Source: Pannonibacter sp051860505 (lineage in GTDB: Bacteria; Pseudomonadota; Alphaproteobacteria; Rhizobiales; Stappiaceae). From it: a stretch of DNA of 64,000 bases. Location of the stretch: assembly GCF_051860505.1 (NCBI RefSeq), contig NZ_JBHYDX010000014.1, positions 1-64,000 on the forward strand, written 5' to 3'. Shown here piece after piece: positions 25,434 to 34,743 of this stretch. A program made the position numbers and the translations under genes. Below the pieces are notes generated by a model, which made no database searches, was not told the origin of the DNA, and saw only the letters and a list, made by a program, of their open reading frames with translations. Position 1 is the first letter of the stretch, and each line of letters opens with the position of its first letter.

Positions 25434-27710
25434 CTAGCGGGTCAGCCGCAGGTAGAGCTTGGGCAGCCGGTCGGGCAGCGCGGTCACGCGGTCGATCTGG
25501 ATCACGTTCTGGCGTCCGAAGATCCGCGACAGATAGGTATCTCCCGTCCGGTCCAGCCCGACGCAGAACACGTCGATCCCGGCACCCGCCGCTTCCTGCA
25601 CCGCCTTGCGCGCATCCTCCACCAGATGCTTCGGATCGCTGACGTCGATGTCCGACGGTTCGCCGTCGGTAATGATCAGCACCAGCCGGCGATGCGTCGC
25701 CATCGGCTGGATGTCGCGCGTGGCCATGCGCAGGGCCCCGCCCATGCGGGTCGACAGGCCCGGCCTCAGCCCCGCCAGCCGCGCCTTGGCCCGCGTGTCG
25801 AAGGCCTCGCCGAACCGCTTGATGCGGTGATAGCGCAGGTCCTCCCGGCCATCGGAGTGGAAGGCTGACAGGGCGAAGGGATCGCCGGCCTCGGCCATCG
25901 CAGCGGCCAGATGGGCTGCCGCCTCGCGAAGGATGGAGAATACCGAGACCGGCGAACCGTCGATCGTGTCCTTGGTGGATTCGGAGATATCCAGGAGCAC
26001 GAGAACCGAAAGATCACGGGAATTGAGCGTGCGGGTCTCATAGACCCGCGTGTCGGGGGCGTGCCCCCCGGCCAGATCGATTCGCGCCCGAAGTGCGGCC
26101 TCCAGATCGAGCCGGTCGCCTTCGGCCTGACGGCGCAGCCGCACCGGCTGGCCCGCACGCGCCTGCCGGATCAGCGCACTGGTCCGCCGCAACAGATCGG
26201 GACGTTCGGACAGGAGCCGGTCGATGATCGCTGCCGGGGCCAACCGCGGCGGATGCTCCATCACCTGCACCCAGTCCGGCCGGTGCCGGTGACTGACCGG
26301 ATCCCATTCCGGAAGCCGGCACAGCGGGAACGCCGCCTCCGGATCGGCTTCGGTCAGCCGCACCGGACTTACCTCATCTCCCCCTTCTTCGGTCCTGCGG
26401 CGGTCAGGCTCCTCGGTCTGCGTTTCCCGCTGCTCGATGCGCACGGAAATGGAAATCTCGTCCGGAGTCCCCTGTTCCTGGTCCGGCAGGTCAAACTGCC
26501 ACAGACCCAGATTGTCATCGCGGTAGAGCGGCTGCACCGCATAGGTCTTGGAATTGAACTGCAGCCGCATCTGGCCAAGATCATTGCCGAGCCCGCTGCC
26601 GATCCGCCGGAGCACATCCGGGTCGTCCCAGCTGTCCCGCGCCTCGCGGAAGGCCGCGCGCCCCTTCTGCACGAAGGGATCGGGATCCTCGTGGTCGGGG
26701 TCCGCCAGGACTCGCGCCAGCCGCGCCAGCAGGGCTTCCGCCGTCCCGCCTTCGGCCGGCGCGGTATGGAACGGCAGCCATAGCCGGTTGAGCCCAGGGT
26801 ACTGGTCAAGCGCCAGATGCTCGGCCCGCGCGTCCTCCAGCAGCGAGATCAGCGCGATCTGCAACGGCTTCAGCGCCCTGGCCGGACGCGGCCGCCCGGA
26901 ATGGGCCAGATGCGCGCCGATGTGCAGCGCCGCGACCTTCATCAGCGTGACGGACGCCTCCCCCCGCACACCGCGATAAGCATCGGGCAGGAACAGGATG
27001 CGGCCATCGAAGCTGGACCGGCGGGCAGTCTGGGCACTGCCCGCCGGTGAAGGGCGGATCACGGGCTCGACCGACCAGAGCGCCGTGAACAGACCCTTGA
27101 GACGTGGCTCCAGCCGGGCGAGCGGCACATCGGCCGCCTCGCGCAGGAGGAGCGTTTCGGCACGCGGATCGCGGAAGGAAAACAGGGCCTGGCGCAGGTC
27201 TTCCCGGCCTGCCGCCAGGTCGATCAGCGCCCCGGCAAAGCCGGCAAGACCGCGTGCGCCCAGCCGGCCGAGCAGATGATCGGTCTCACCTGCCAGCGCG
27301 GCGAGGCTCTCCGGCGCGCGCTCGGCCACATCGGCGACCACCGCGAGCCAGACCGCGAGATCATCGCCATCGCTCAGCCAGCGCAGCGCGCGCGGCACCG
27401 CAGTCAGGACCAGCGTCGCATCGCCGCCACGCCCGCGTTGGCCGAGGTCGCCAGCCAGCTCCAGGAGCCGGATGAGCGGCTCCGCGCCGGCCCGGTCGAG
27501 CAGCGCCGGCGCTGCCGTCGCAAGCGCCCGCCGCTGCAGGCTCGCAGGCTGGAACCGGTCGCAGAAGGTGGCGGCCGCCCGCTCCAGCGCGGCCCGATCC
27601 TCCGCCGGCACGCGCACCGTCAATCCGGGCAGCAGCCGGTCCGCCGCGGATCCGGCAGACGCCGCAAGGGTCAGCGGGTCCGGCCTGTCCGCCTCTGCCA
27701 GTTGGGTCAT
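25434..27710 (-). CDS. NorD/CbbO-like von Willebrand factor A protein, partner of the AAA+ ATPase
   Basis: A 758-residue cytoplasmic protein. The N-terminal 450 residues are helical and Arg/Leu/Ala-rich, as in NorD-type proteins. The C-terminal VWA domain (about 565-758) keeps the MIDAS metal motif DISES in VLVLLDISESTKD, plus the later TDGEPSDID acidic loop. NorD/CbbO-type proteins act with MoxR-type ATPases to activate or remodel metalloenzymes. Here it follows the NorQ-like ATPase by overlap (stop 27724, start 27710) and closes an amidase operon, so the likely target is the amidase or transporter rather than a nitric oxide reductase. An upstream TTG (27740) is less likely than ATG 27710. 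Confidence 0.85.
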   Translation of the reverse strand: MTQLAEADRPDPLTLAASAGSAADRLLPGLTVRVPAEDRAALERAAATFCDRFQPASLQRRALATAAPALLDRAGAEPLIRLLELAGDLGQRGRGGDATLVLTAVPRALRWLSDGDDLAVWLAVVADVAERAPESLAALAGETDHLLGRLGARGLAGFAGALIDLAAGREDLRQALFSFRDPRAETLLLREAADVPLARLEPRLKGLFTALWSVEPVIRPSPAGSAQTARRSSFDGRILFLPDAYRGVRGEASVTLMKVAALHIGAHLAHSGRPRPARALKPLQIALISLLEDARAEHLALDQYPGLNRLWLPFHTAPAEGGTAEALLARLARVLADPDHEDPDPFVQKGRAAFREARDSWDDPDVLRRIGSGLGNDLGQMRLQFNSKTYAVQPLYRDDNLGLWQFDLPDQEQGTPDEISISVRIEQRETQTEEPDRRRTEEGGDEVSPVRLTEADPEAAFPLCRLPEWDPVSHRHRPDWVQVMEHPPRLAPAAIIDRLLSERPDLLRRTSALIRQARAGQPVRLRRQAEGDRLDLEAALRARIDLAGGHAPDTRVYETRTLNSRDLSVLVLLDISESTKDTIDGSPVSVFSILREAAAHLAAAMAEAGDPFALSAFHSDGREDLRYHRIKRFGEAFDTRAKARLAGLRPGLSTRMGGALRMATRDIQPMATHRRLVLIITDGEPSDIDVSDPKHLVEDARKAVQEAAGAGIDVFCVGLDRTGDTYLSRIFGRQNVIQIDRVTALPDRLPKLYLRLTR

Positions 27711-27723
27711 CCCGGCCACCTTC

Positions 27724-28521
27724 TTACTGGCACGCCGCAATGGCGTCCGTCAGGCTGGCCCGCAGGTCCGGGTCGTCGGTGATCGGCAGGACCAGCGCCA
27801 TCTGGCAGGCGGCGGTGAGCGAGATGCCGCGCACCATCAGGCGACCGGCCTGGATCAGCATGCGCGTCGAGGCGCCTTCATCAAGGCCATGGCCCTTCAG
27901 GTTGCGCGAGCGGTCGGCGACCTTCACCAGAAGCGTGGCCGTTACCTCGTCAATGCCGGCCTCGCGTGCCACGATCCGGGCCTCGCGCGCGGCATCAGGA
28001 TAGGTGAAGTCGAGCCCGACAAAGCGCTGCTTGGTGGATTCCTTCAGGTCCTTCAGCACGCTCTGGTAGCCCGGGTTGTAGGAGATCACCAGTTGGAAGT
28101 CGGGATGGGCCCGCACCAGCTCGTTCTTCTTGTCGAGTGGCAGGATGCGCCGGTCGTCGGTGAGCGGATGGATGACGACGGTCGTGTCCTGCCGCGCCTC
28201 GACGATCTCGTCGAGATAGCAGATCGCGCCGTGGCGCACCGCCAGCGTCAGCGGGCCGTCGTGCCAGACGGTGCCGTCCGCATCGAGCAGGAATCGACCG
28301 ACCAGGTCGGAAGCGGTCATGTCCTCGTGGCAGGCGACGGTCACCAGCGGCCGGCCGAGCCGCCAGGCCATGTGCTCGATGAACCGCGTCTTGCCGCAGC
28401 CAGTCGGCCCCTTGATCATCACCGGCTGGCGCAGGGCATGGGCGGCGGTGAAGAGGTCGATCTCGTCCGCCTGCGGGGCGTAGAAGGGTTCGTCGGCAAG
28501 GAAATACGGCGCAAGGACCAT
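27724..28521 (-). CDS. MoxR-type AAA+ ATPase (NorQ/CbbQ family; AmiB-like position)
   Basis: A 265-residue ATPase. Walker A is GPTGCGKTRF, Walker B AICYLDEIVEA, and sensor residues follow in LVISYNPGYQSV. NorQ/CbbQ relatives work with VWA proteins as a chaperone pair. In Pseudomonas the ami operon carries amiB, an AAA+ gene right after amiE, so this may be its counterpart. The frame is open back through a terminator to 28587; ATG 28521 (MVLAPYFLADEPF) lies after the hairpin and is chosen, with GTG 28533 as alternative. Its expression probably depends on read-through of that terminator. Confidence 0.88.
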   Translation of the reverse strand: MVLAPYFLADEPFYAPQADEIDLFTAAHALRQPVMIKGPTGCGKTRFIEHMAWRLGRPLVTVACHEDMTASDLVGRFLLDADGTVWHDGPLTLAVRHGAICYLDEIVEARQDTTVVIHPLTDDRRILPLDKKNELVRAHPDFQLVISYNPGYQSVLKDLKESTKQRFVGLDFTYPDAAREARIVAREAGIDEVTATLLVKVADRSRNLKGHGLDEGASTRMLIQAGRLMVRGISLTAACQMALVLPITDDPDLRASLTDAIAACQ

Positions 28522-28549
28522 TGTCTGGCTCACTCTGTATGCAATCTTG

Positions 28550-28585
28550 AAAAAAGAGGCCGGCGGCGGATGGGTCGCCGCCGGC
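28550..28585 (-). terminator. Intrinsic terminator between amiE and the AAA+ gene
   Basis: Arms GCCGGCGGCG and CGCCGCCGGC pair perfectly over 10 bp around a 7-base loop and are followed in the transcript by CTCTTTTTT. This is a textbook rho-independent terminator, 9 bases past the amiE stop, inside an apparent operon. Confidence 0.9.
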
Positions 28586-28593
28586 AAGTCCCA

Positions 28594-29634
28594 TCAGCGG
28601 TGGACAGGGGTCTTTTCGTTCGGGATGCCGTCAATCGGGCACTCGGCCGTTCCGGCAGTGGACCGGGTCATGGCCTCGACCATCTCGCGGGTGCCTTCCG
28701 GATCACTGATCCACTTCTGGTAGAAGTCATAGGGGCAGGCCGCGACGCCCTTGGAGCTTTCACCGGAGTTGATCATGCCGGTGTAGCCACGGTGGACGAG
28801 CTTGTAGAGGTGGTTCTGCGACTGCATGTTGCGCCGCGCGTCGCGGATCATCGAGACGGAGAGCTGCGCATACTGGATGCCGTAATCCTCCTCGCCACAC
28901 TCGCCAAGCGTACGGCCATCAAAGCCGACGATGGCGGAGTGGCCGAAGTAGGAATAGACGCCGTCGAAACCGGCCGCATTGGCCACCGCCACATAGACGT
29001 TGTTGGCGAAGGCCATGGCCTTGGAGATGATGATCTGCTGCTCCTTGGCCGGGTACATGTAGCCTTGGCAGCGGACGATCAGCTCGGCGCCCTTCATGGC
29101 ACAGTCGCGCCAGATTTCCGGGTAGTTGCCGTCATCGCAGATGATCAGCGAGATCTTCATGCCCTTCGGGCCTTCCGACACGTAGGTGCAGTTGCCCGGA
29201 TACCAGCCCTCGATCGGCACCCACGGCATGATCTTGCGGTACTTCTGGACGATCTCGCCCTTGTTGTTCATCAGGATCAGCGTGTTGTAGGGCGCCTTGT
29301 TCGGGTGCTCCTCGTGCCGCTCGCCGGTCAGCGAGAACACGCCCCAGACATTAGCCTTGCGGCAAGCCTCCGCGAAGATGGCGGTTTCCTCGCCCGGCAC
29401 CTGCGAGGCGGTCTCGTACATCTCCTTGCTGTCATACATGATGCCGTGGGTCGAGTATTCCGGGAAGATCACGAGATCCATGCCCGGCAGCCCGATTTTC
29501 ATCCCTTCGACCATCGCCGCGATCTTGCGGGCGTTTTCGAGCACTTCCGCCTTGGTATGCAGGCGGGGCATCTTATAGTTGACCACCGCCACGCCGACGG
29601 TGTCGTTGCTGCTGGAAATATCGCCGTGATGCAT
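28594..29634 (-). CDS. amiE: Aliphatic amidase
   Basis: A 346-residue nitrilase-superfamily enzyme, the same length as Pseudomonas AmiE and matching it closely from MHHGDISSSNDTVGVAVVNY onward. The catalytic triad is in its exact positions: Glu59 (FPEYS), Lys134 (KYRKIMPW) and Cys166 (IICDDGNYPE). It hydrolyses short aliphatic amides (acetamide, propionamide) to acid and ammonia in the cytoplasm as a homohexamer. It follows a Urt/Fmd-type ABC transporter and lies downstream of amiC and amiR homologues, so it supplies nitrogen or carbon from imported amides. Confidence 0.97.
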   Translation of the reverse strand: MHHGDISSSNDTVGVAVVNYKMPRLHTKAEVLENARKIAAMVEGMKIGLPGMDLVIFPEYSTHGIMYDSKEMYETASQVPGEETAIFAEACRKANVWGVFSLTGERHEEHPNKAPYNTLILMNNKGEIVQKYRKIMPWVPIEGWYPGNCTYVSEGPKGMKISLIICDDGNYPEIWRDCAMKGAELIVRCQGYMYPAKEQQIIISKAMAFANNVYVAVANAAGFDGVYSYFGHSAIVGFDGRTLGECGEEDYGIQYAQLSVSMIRDARRNMQSQNHLYKLVHRGYTGMINSGESSKGVAACPYDFYQKWISDPEGTREMVEAMTRSTAGTAECPIDGIPNEKTPVHR

Positions 29635-29697
29635 GCTGGTTCCTCCGGTGGGTGAATGCGGGACCCTCGCGTGTCGTTGAAATCAGGCCTGTTCGCC

Positions 29698-30396
29698 TCA
29701 CACCGCCATGTGGCGGTGGATGAGGTCGTCGGTCAGCCCTGCGATGGGTCCGGAAGCGACCACGCGTCCCTTTTCGAGGATCGCGAAGTCGGTGCTGGCG
29801 CGCCGTGCGAACGGGATGTTCTGTTCCACGAGCACGATGGTGATGCCGAAGCGCCGGTTCAGCGACAGGATCGCCTCCTCGATCAGTTCGACGATGTTGG
29901 GCTGGATGCCCTCCGCCGGCTCATCCAGCAGGATGATGCGCGGGTCGGTCATCAGCGCCCGGGCGATGGCCAGCTGCTGCTGCTGGCCGCCCGAAAGGTT
30001 GCCTCCGGCGCGGCTGCGAAACTCGCGCAGGATCGGGAACATGTCGAAGACATGCGCCTCCAGTTCCTTGCCGCGGTCGCTGGTGCGGGCAAAGCCGCCG
30101 AGCTGCAGGTTCTCGTAGACAGTGAAGCGCGGCAGGATGCCTCGTCCCTGCGGCACGTAGCCGATGCCGGCGCGTGCCCGTTCATGCGTCGCCATCCGGT
30201 TGATGTCCTGACCATCAAGGCGGATCTCCCCCTCGGTCCGGTCGAGGAGGCCAAGCATGGCGCGCATCAGCGTCGTCTTGCCGACGCCGTTGCGGCCGAG
30301 CACCGACAGAAAGGCACCTGTGCCCACGCTCAGGTCGATACCCTGCAACGCGCGCGAGTTGCCGTAGAAACCATCAAGTTTGCTGATCTCAAGCAC
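29698..30396 (-). CDS. Amide/urea ABC transporter ATP-binding protein (UrtE type)
   Basis: A 232-residue ATPase of the branched-chain amino acid/urea class (LivF/UrtE). Walker A GRNGVGKTT, signature LSGGQQQQLAIARAL and Walker B IILLDEPAEGIQP are all present; the last motif is characteristic of UrtE. Its start overlaps the UrtD-type gene by 8 bases. It forms the fifth component of the transporter before amiE. Confidence 0.93.
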   Translation of the reverse strand: MLEISKLDGFYGNSRALQGIDLSVGTGAFLSVLGRNGVGKTTLMRAMLGLLDRTEGEIRLDGQDINRMATHERARAGIGYVPQGRGILPRFTVYENLQLGGFARTSDRGKELEAHVFDMFPILREFRSRAGGNLSGGQQQQLAIARALMTDPRIILLDEPAEGIQPNIVELIEEAILSLNRRFGITIVLVEQNIPFARRASTDFAILEKGRVVASGPIAGLTDDLIHRHMAV

Positions 30397-31138
30397 TGTG
30401 GCCCCCCATCGAACCGAGGTAGACTTCGCGCACGCGCTCGTTGGCGCTGATCTCGTCTGCCGTGCCTTCGGCCAGCAGCGAGCCCTGATGCATCACCGAG
30501 AGGACGTCGCCGATGTCGCGCACGAAGCCCATGTCGTGCTCGACCACGATGATCGTGTGCTTGCCTTTGAGGCGGTTGCAGATGTCGGCAGTCTTGCGCG
30601 TTTCCTGCGCCGTCATGCCGGCGGTCGGCTCATCGAGCAGGATCAATTCGCTGTCCTGGGCGAGCAGCAGGGCGATCTCGAGCCACTGCGTCTGGCCATG
30701 CGAGAGATTGGCTGCCGGTTCATCGAGCTGGTCGGCAAGCCCCACGAACTCCGCCAGATGTTCCAGCCCGTCGCCGGAGTTCCCTCGCCGGAAGAGATTG
30801 GCGAAAACACCGGGCTGACGGCACAGCGCGACTTCCAGATTTTCGCGCACCGACAGCTGGCGGAACACGCTGGGGACCTGAAACTTGCGACCAACGCCGG
30901 CCCGCGCGATCTCGAAGTCTTCCATTGTGGTCAGATTTTTGTCGCCCAGCCGGATCTCGCCGCTGAGCGCCCGGGTCTTGCCACAGATGAGGTCGAGCGC
31001 AGTGGTCTTGCCGGCGCCATTGGGGCCGATCAGGCAACGCAGTTCGCCCTTGTTGACACTGAGGTTGAGATTGTTGACCGCGCGAAAGCCGTTGAAGCTG
31101 ACGCAGAGATCGACAAGTTGCAGATGCACGGCGCTCAT
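30389..31138 (-). CDS. Amide/urea ABC transporter ATP-binding protein (UrtD type)
   Basis: A 249-residue ATPase. Walker A GPNGAGKTT, signature LSHGQTQWLEIALLLA (the SHGQ variant typical of UrtD) and Walker B LILLDEPTAGMT. The frame extends to 31420 inside the upstream permease, but ATG 31138 overlaps that gene's stop by 4 bases and gives the right size. It would pair with the UrtE-type ATPase. Confidence 0.93.
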   Translation of the reverse strand: MSAVHLQLVDLCVSFNGFRAVNNLNLSVNKGELRCLIGPNGAGKTTALDLICGKTRALSGEIRLGDKNLTTMEDFEIARAGVGRKFQVPSVFRQLSVRENLEVALCRQPGVFANLFRRGNSGDGLEHLAEFVGLADQLDEPAANLSHGQTQWLEIALLLAQDSELILLDEPTAGMTAQETRKTADICNRLKGKHTIIVVEHDMGFVRDIGDVLSVMHQGSLLAEGTADEISANERVREVYLGSMGGHSA

Positions 31139-32304
31139 GACTTGTCTCCTGTCTTGGAGGCGGACACCTCCGCGAGCGCAGGACGCAGGGCAGCGCCCTC
31201 GCTGCGCCGAGATGACTGCGCGAGGCGATTGCGAATGAGGGTGACAAGACCAGCGAGGCCATTGGGCAGGAACAGAACAACCAGGACGAAGGTCACACCC
31301 ATCACCAGCGTCCAGCTTTCGAGGAAGGCTTCGCTTTCGGACAAGGCGCCCTGCATGCCGGCAATCAGGATTGCGCCGAGGAGGGCTCCGAGGAGGCTCT
31401 GGCGACCGCCGACAGCACACCAGATGACGATGGACAGCGACAGCGGCACATCGAGGAAGGTCGGCGAGGCGAACTCCATCACCACCGTATAGAGCATGCC
31501 CGCCAGACCGGCGACGGCCGCCGAAACGGACATGGCGAGGATCTTGAACACTGCCACGTCGTAGCCGAAGAAGCGCACGCGCCGTTCGTCATCGCGGATG
31601 GCCTGGAAGATCAGCCCGGCCTTGCTGCGGGTCACAGCCAGACAGGCAAACAGCGACACCGTCAGGCAGGTGGCAACGAGGTAATAGGTCGAGGCTGAAT
31701 AGGCATCAAACACAAGGCCGAACAGCTCCAGCTGGGCCAGGTCCGTGATGCCGTTGAAGCCGCCCGTGTAGCTCTGCAGGTCGATGATCAGCAGGTTGCC
31801 AACGACCAGCGCGGCCAGGGTGATGATGGCAACAAAGACGCCCGTGACCCGGCCGCGAAACATGAACCAGCCGAGCAGCGCTGCGATCAGCACCGGAACG
31901 AGGATCCCGGCGATGATCGCAAATGGCATCGACTGGAACGGGACCCACGCAAGCGGCAGGCGTTCCACGTTGTTCCAGACCATGAAGTCCGGCAGGCCTT
32001 CAGAGCCAGTGTGCACCGGAACCGTGCGCAGCTTCAGCGCCATGGCCATGCAATAGGAACCAAGACCAAAGCTCAGAGCCTGGCCGAGGTTAAGGATGCC
32101 GGCATAGCCCCAGGACAGGGCCAGCGCCATGGCCACCATGCCCAGCACCAGATAACGGGCGATGCGGTTCAGCAGGAAGTCATCGTCGATGCCGAGCGGC
32201 ACCAGGAAGATCAGCAGGCAGACGGCGGCATAGGTGGCAATCTGCAGGCGGCCGATGAGGACGGAGTCCGATCGTCCTGGGGAAGAAAGAGACGCACGTG
32301 TCAT
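31135..32304 (-). CDS. Amide/urea ABC transporter permease (UrtC type)
   Basis: A 389-residue LivM/UrtC-like permease with about ten membrane segments. Motifs include LSWGYAGILNLGQALSFGLG, YCMAMAL and the coupling loop RDDERRVRFFGYDVAVFK. The frame runs to 32526, but ATG 32304 follows the UrtB-type stop by 4 bases and is preferred. Substrate inferred as short amides or urea from the adjacent amidase. Confidence 0.92.
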   Translation of the reverse strand: MTRASLSSPGRSDSVLIGRLQIATYAAVCLLIFLVPLGIDDDFLLNRIARYLVLGMVAMALALSWGYAGILNLGQALSFGLGSYCMAMALKLRTVPVHTGSEGLPDFMVWNNVERLPLAWVPFQSMPFAIIAGILVPVLIAALLGWFMFRGRVTGVFVAIITLAALVVGNLLIIDLQSYTGGFNGITDLAQLELFGLVFDAYSASTYYLVATCLTVSLFACLAVTRSKAGLIFQAIRDDERRVRFFGYDVAVFKILAMSVSAAVAGLAGMLYTVVMEFASPTFLDVPLSLSIVIWCAVGGRQSLLGALLGAILIAGMQGALSESEAFLESWTLVMGVTFVLVVLFLPNGLAGLVTLIRNRLAQSSRRSEGAALRPALAEVSASKTGDKS

Positions 32305-32308
32305 GGGA

Positions 32309-33178
32309 TCAGCTCCGGACCTTGGTGACGAACAGGCCCTGCGGGCGGAAACGGATGAGGACGATGATCGCAAGCAGCACCAATGCCTTGGCGATCGTGT
32401 CGTTCGACACATAGGCGAGCGAGCCGGACATCTGGCCAAGCAGCGCAGCACTGGCGACCGTGCCGAACAGGCTCTGTACGCCGCCGAGGACGACAACGAA
32501 GAAGGCGTCGACCACATAGGCTGCACCCATTTCCGGGCTCACGCTTTTCAGCGGCGCGACCAGCGCACCAGCGAGACCGGCAAGGCCCGCGCCATAGGCA
32601 AAGGTCAGGCTGTAGACCTTGTCGGCGTTGACGCCGAAGCACATGGCGGTGTTGCGATCCTGCACGACAGCGCGCAGCCGCGTGCCGAAGGAGGTGCGGA
32701 ACATCAGTGCCCAGGTCGAGGCAAACAGCGCGGCGACGAACAGGAAGACAAAGACGCGGTAGGACGAAACGCTGACGCCGAGGATCGACACTGTCCCGGA
32801 AAAAACCTCCGGCATGCCGACGTAGCGCAATTCGCCGCCAACCGTCAGGCGGATCATTTGCTGCAGCACCACGCCGATGCCCCAGGTTGCCAGCAGCGTG
32901 TCGAGCGGCCGGGCGTACAGAAACCGGATCACCCCGCGCTCGGTCGCCCAGCCGAAGGCGCCGACCCCGACAAAGATGAACACGAGGCTGGACAGGAGAT
33001 CCAGCCCGAACACGCTGTTGAGCGCCCAGGCGCCATAGGCCCCCAGCATGACGAACTCACCATGGGCCATATTGATGACGCCCATGGAGCCGTAGATGAT
33101 CGCGAGACCCAGCGCGACGAGCAGCAGGATGGACCCGATGCTGAGGCCGGTGATGACTTGTTGAAGAATGAAATCCAC
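32309..33178 (-). CDS. Amide/urea ABC transporter permease (UrtB type)
   Basis: A 289-residue LivH/UrtB-like permease with a GTG start. Motifs include IIYGSMGVINMAHGEFVMLGAY and AVVQDRNTAMCFGVNADKVYSLTF. At 289 residues it lacks the N-terminal periplasmic extension found in some UrtB proteins. A 9-bp hairpin lies between it and the binding-protein gene upstream. Confidence 0.92.
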   Translation of the reverse strand: MDFILQQVITGLSIGSILLLVALGLAIIYGSMGVINMAHGEFVMLGAYGAWALNSVFGLDLLSSLVFIFVGVGAFGWATERGVIRFLYARPLDTLLATWGIGVVLQQMIRLTVGGELRYVGMPEVFSGTVSILGVSVSSYRVFVFLFVAALFASTWALMFRTSFGTRLRAVVQDRNTAMCFGVNADKVYSLTFAYGAGLAGLAGALVAPLKSVSPEMGAAYVVDAFFVVVLGGVQSLFGTVASAALLGQMSGSLAYVSNDTIAKALVLLAIIVLIRFRPQGLFVTKVRS

Positions 33179-33226
33179 GGGCGTGCTCCCTCGCCAGCCG
33201 CATTGCCTCTCGAACGCCCCGCCTCA

Positions 33227-33254
33227 TTCCCCGGCACGGAAGAGCGCCGGGGAA
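33227..33254 (-). other. Intercistronic hairpin after the amide binding-protein gene
   Basis: TTCCCCGGC and GCCGGGGAA pair perfectly over 9 bp around a 10-base loop, 33 bases past the binding-protein stop. No T run follows. Confidence 0.7.
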
Positions 33255-33287
33255 ACAGGGGCTTGTCTCTCGCCGGAGAACCTTCGC

Positions 33288-34535
33288 TCAGCTTTCCTTG
33301 AGGCCATCGGCCGTGCAGGCCTGGCCCGGATAGGCAGCGTAGGGGTTCGGCGCGATCCATTCGGGGAAGCTCTCCAGCACCTCGAACTGGCCATCCGACT
33401 TCGCCATGGCGATCTTCGGCCAGAGGTAGGTGTGCAGGTTCTCCGGCTCGATGCGGATGCGGCCCTGCGGCGCGATCAGTTCCTGGCCCTTGACGGCCTC
33501 GCGGATCGTCGGCGGGTCGATCTCGCTGCCCGCCAGCTTTTCGACAGCCTGCTTGAACAGGTAGACCTGGAAGTAGGACGGCTCGGACACGAAATGGGTG
33601 ACCTTGTCGTCGCCCCAGCGGCGCTTGTAGGCCGCCACGAATTTCTCGTTCTCCGGCGACTGGTGCACCATGAAGTAAGGCGCGGAGGTGAAATGTCCGG
33701 CTGCCGCTTCACCGCCCATGGCCGCGACTTCGTTTTCGGACGTTGTCAGGCTGGCCATCGGCATCTTTTCCGGGTCGAGACCGGCCGCGCGGTACTGGCG
33801 GTGCAGGGCCACCACGGAATCGCCGACAACGGTCGAGAAGATGACGTTCGGCTGCGTGCTCTGGATCTTGTTGATCACCGAAGAGAATTCGGAATGGCCG
33901 AGCGGCACGTATTCCTCGTTCACCACCTCACCGCCGAGCTTCTCGAGCAGCTTCTTGCAGTAATTGTTCTCTTCCTTCGGATAGATATAGTTCGAACCGA
34001 TCAGATAGAACTTCTTGCCGAATTTCTGCACCAGCCAGGGGATGAACTCGTCCTGCTGCTGGTTCGGCACGGCGCCGGTGTAGATCACGTTCTTCGAGCA
34101 TTCACGGCCTTCGTAGAGGGTCGGATACCAGTAGAGATTGTCACGCCTCTCAAAGACCGGCAGCACGGCCTTGCGGCTGGCCGAGGTGTAGGAGCCGAAC
34201 ACCGACACGCACTTGTCGCCAACGACAAGCTTGCGCGCCTTTTCGGCGAAAGTGGCCGGATCGGACGCCGGATCCTCGACGATCGGCACGATCTTCATGC
34301 CGTTGATGCCGCCGGCGGCATTGATCTCCTCGATCGCCAGCAGCGTCGCCTTGTTCAGAGACTCCTCGATGATGCCCGTCGTCCCCGTCAGCGAGAACAG
34401 GACACCCACCTTGATCTCGCCATTGGCGGCGCGCGCCAGTGACATGTTCTTGTTCCAGATGTGCGGGAACCCGGTTGCGGCAAAGGCGCCGGTGGCGGCA
34501 ATGCCTTTCAGGAAACTGCGTCTTCTCATGGTCAT
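33288..34535 (-). CDS. Amide/urea ABC transporter substrate-binding protein (UrtA/FmdD-like, Tat signal)
   Basis: A 415-residue periplasmic protein with a twin-arginine signal (MRRRSFLKGIAATGAFAATG). The fold is that of AmiC, FmdD and UrtA: VGVLFSLTGTTGIIEESLNK, AIEEINAAGGINGMKI, PVFERRDNLYWYPTLYEG and NVIYTGAVPNQQ. It is clearly paralogous to the cytoplasmic AmiC at 35.5-36.7 kb. ATG 34535 has GGAGGG five bases upstream; the longer frame to 34760 crosses the leader terminators and is rejected. It binds short amides or urea for the UrtBCDE-type transporter. Confidence 0.94.
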   Translation of the reverse strand: MTMRRRSFLKGIAATGAFAATGFPHIWNKNMSLARAANGEIKVGVLFSLTGTTGIIEESLNKATLLAIEEINAAGGINGMKIVPIVEDPASDPATFAEKARKLVVGDKCVSVFGSYTSASRKAVLPVFERRDNLYWYPTLYEGRECSKNVIYTGAVPNQQQDEFIPWLVQKFGKKFYLIGSNYIYPKEENNYCKKLLEKLGGEVVNEEYVPLGHSEFSSVINKIQSTQPNVIFSTVVGDSVVALHRQYRAAGLDPEKMPMASLTTSENEVAAMGGEAAAGHFTSAPYFMVHQSPENEKFVAAYKRRWGDDKVTHFVSEPSYFQVYLFKQAVEKLAGSEIDPPTIREAVKGQELIAPQGRIRIEPENLHTYLWPKIAMAKSDGQFEVLESFPEWIAPNPYAAYPGQACTADGLKES

Positions 34536-34683
34536 GCAACCCTCCGGTCGGAAATGCGAAAAGCCCCGCGCTGACCGCCTTGCAGGCGGACGGCGTCGAG
34601 GCTCCCTTGCCATCGCTTTTTTGTGGGCGGACAACGCCGCGGACATGCAGGACCGAATTCTGACGACACAGGTTCGCCAAAAT

Positions 34684-34723
34684 AAAAAACCCCGCGAACT
34701 GACCTTGAGAGTCAATTGCGGGG
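34684..34723 (-). terminator. Leader attenuator terminator ahead of the amide transporter operon
   Basis: CCCCGC pairs with GCGGGG, extended by TTGAC/GTCAG, and is followed by TTTTTTATTTT in the transcript. It lies between amiR and the binding-protein gene, 68 bases after the amiR stop, so transcripts from amiC-amiR would stop here unless antiterminated. A second, weaker terminator-like fold (CCGCC/GGCGG with GGGGCTTTTC) lies at 34557-34605. Confidence 0.88.
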
Positions 34724-34743
34724 CACTTATGCCTGCATTTCGG

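Noticed and set aside
25434..28521. Reading the AAA+/VWA pair as a nitric oxide reductase activation module
   Set aside because: No norB, norC or other denitrification gene is present; the genes lie in an amidase operon, so only the family resemblance is kept.
27472..29655. A 727-codon plus-strand frame across amiE and the AAA+ gene
   Set aside because: Antisense to amiE, whose identity is certain; composition is typical of a shadow frame.
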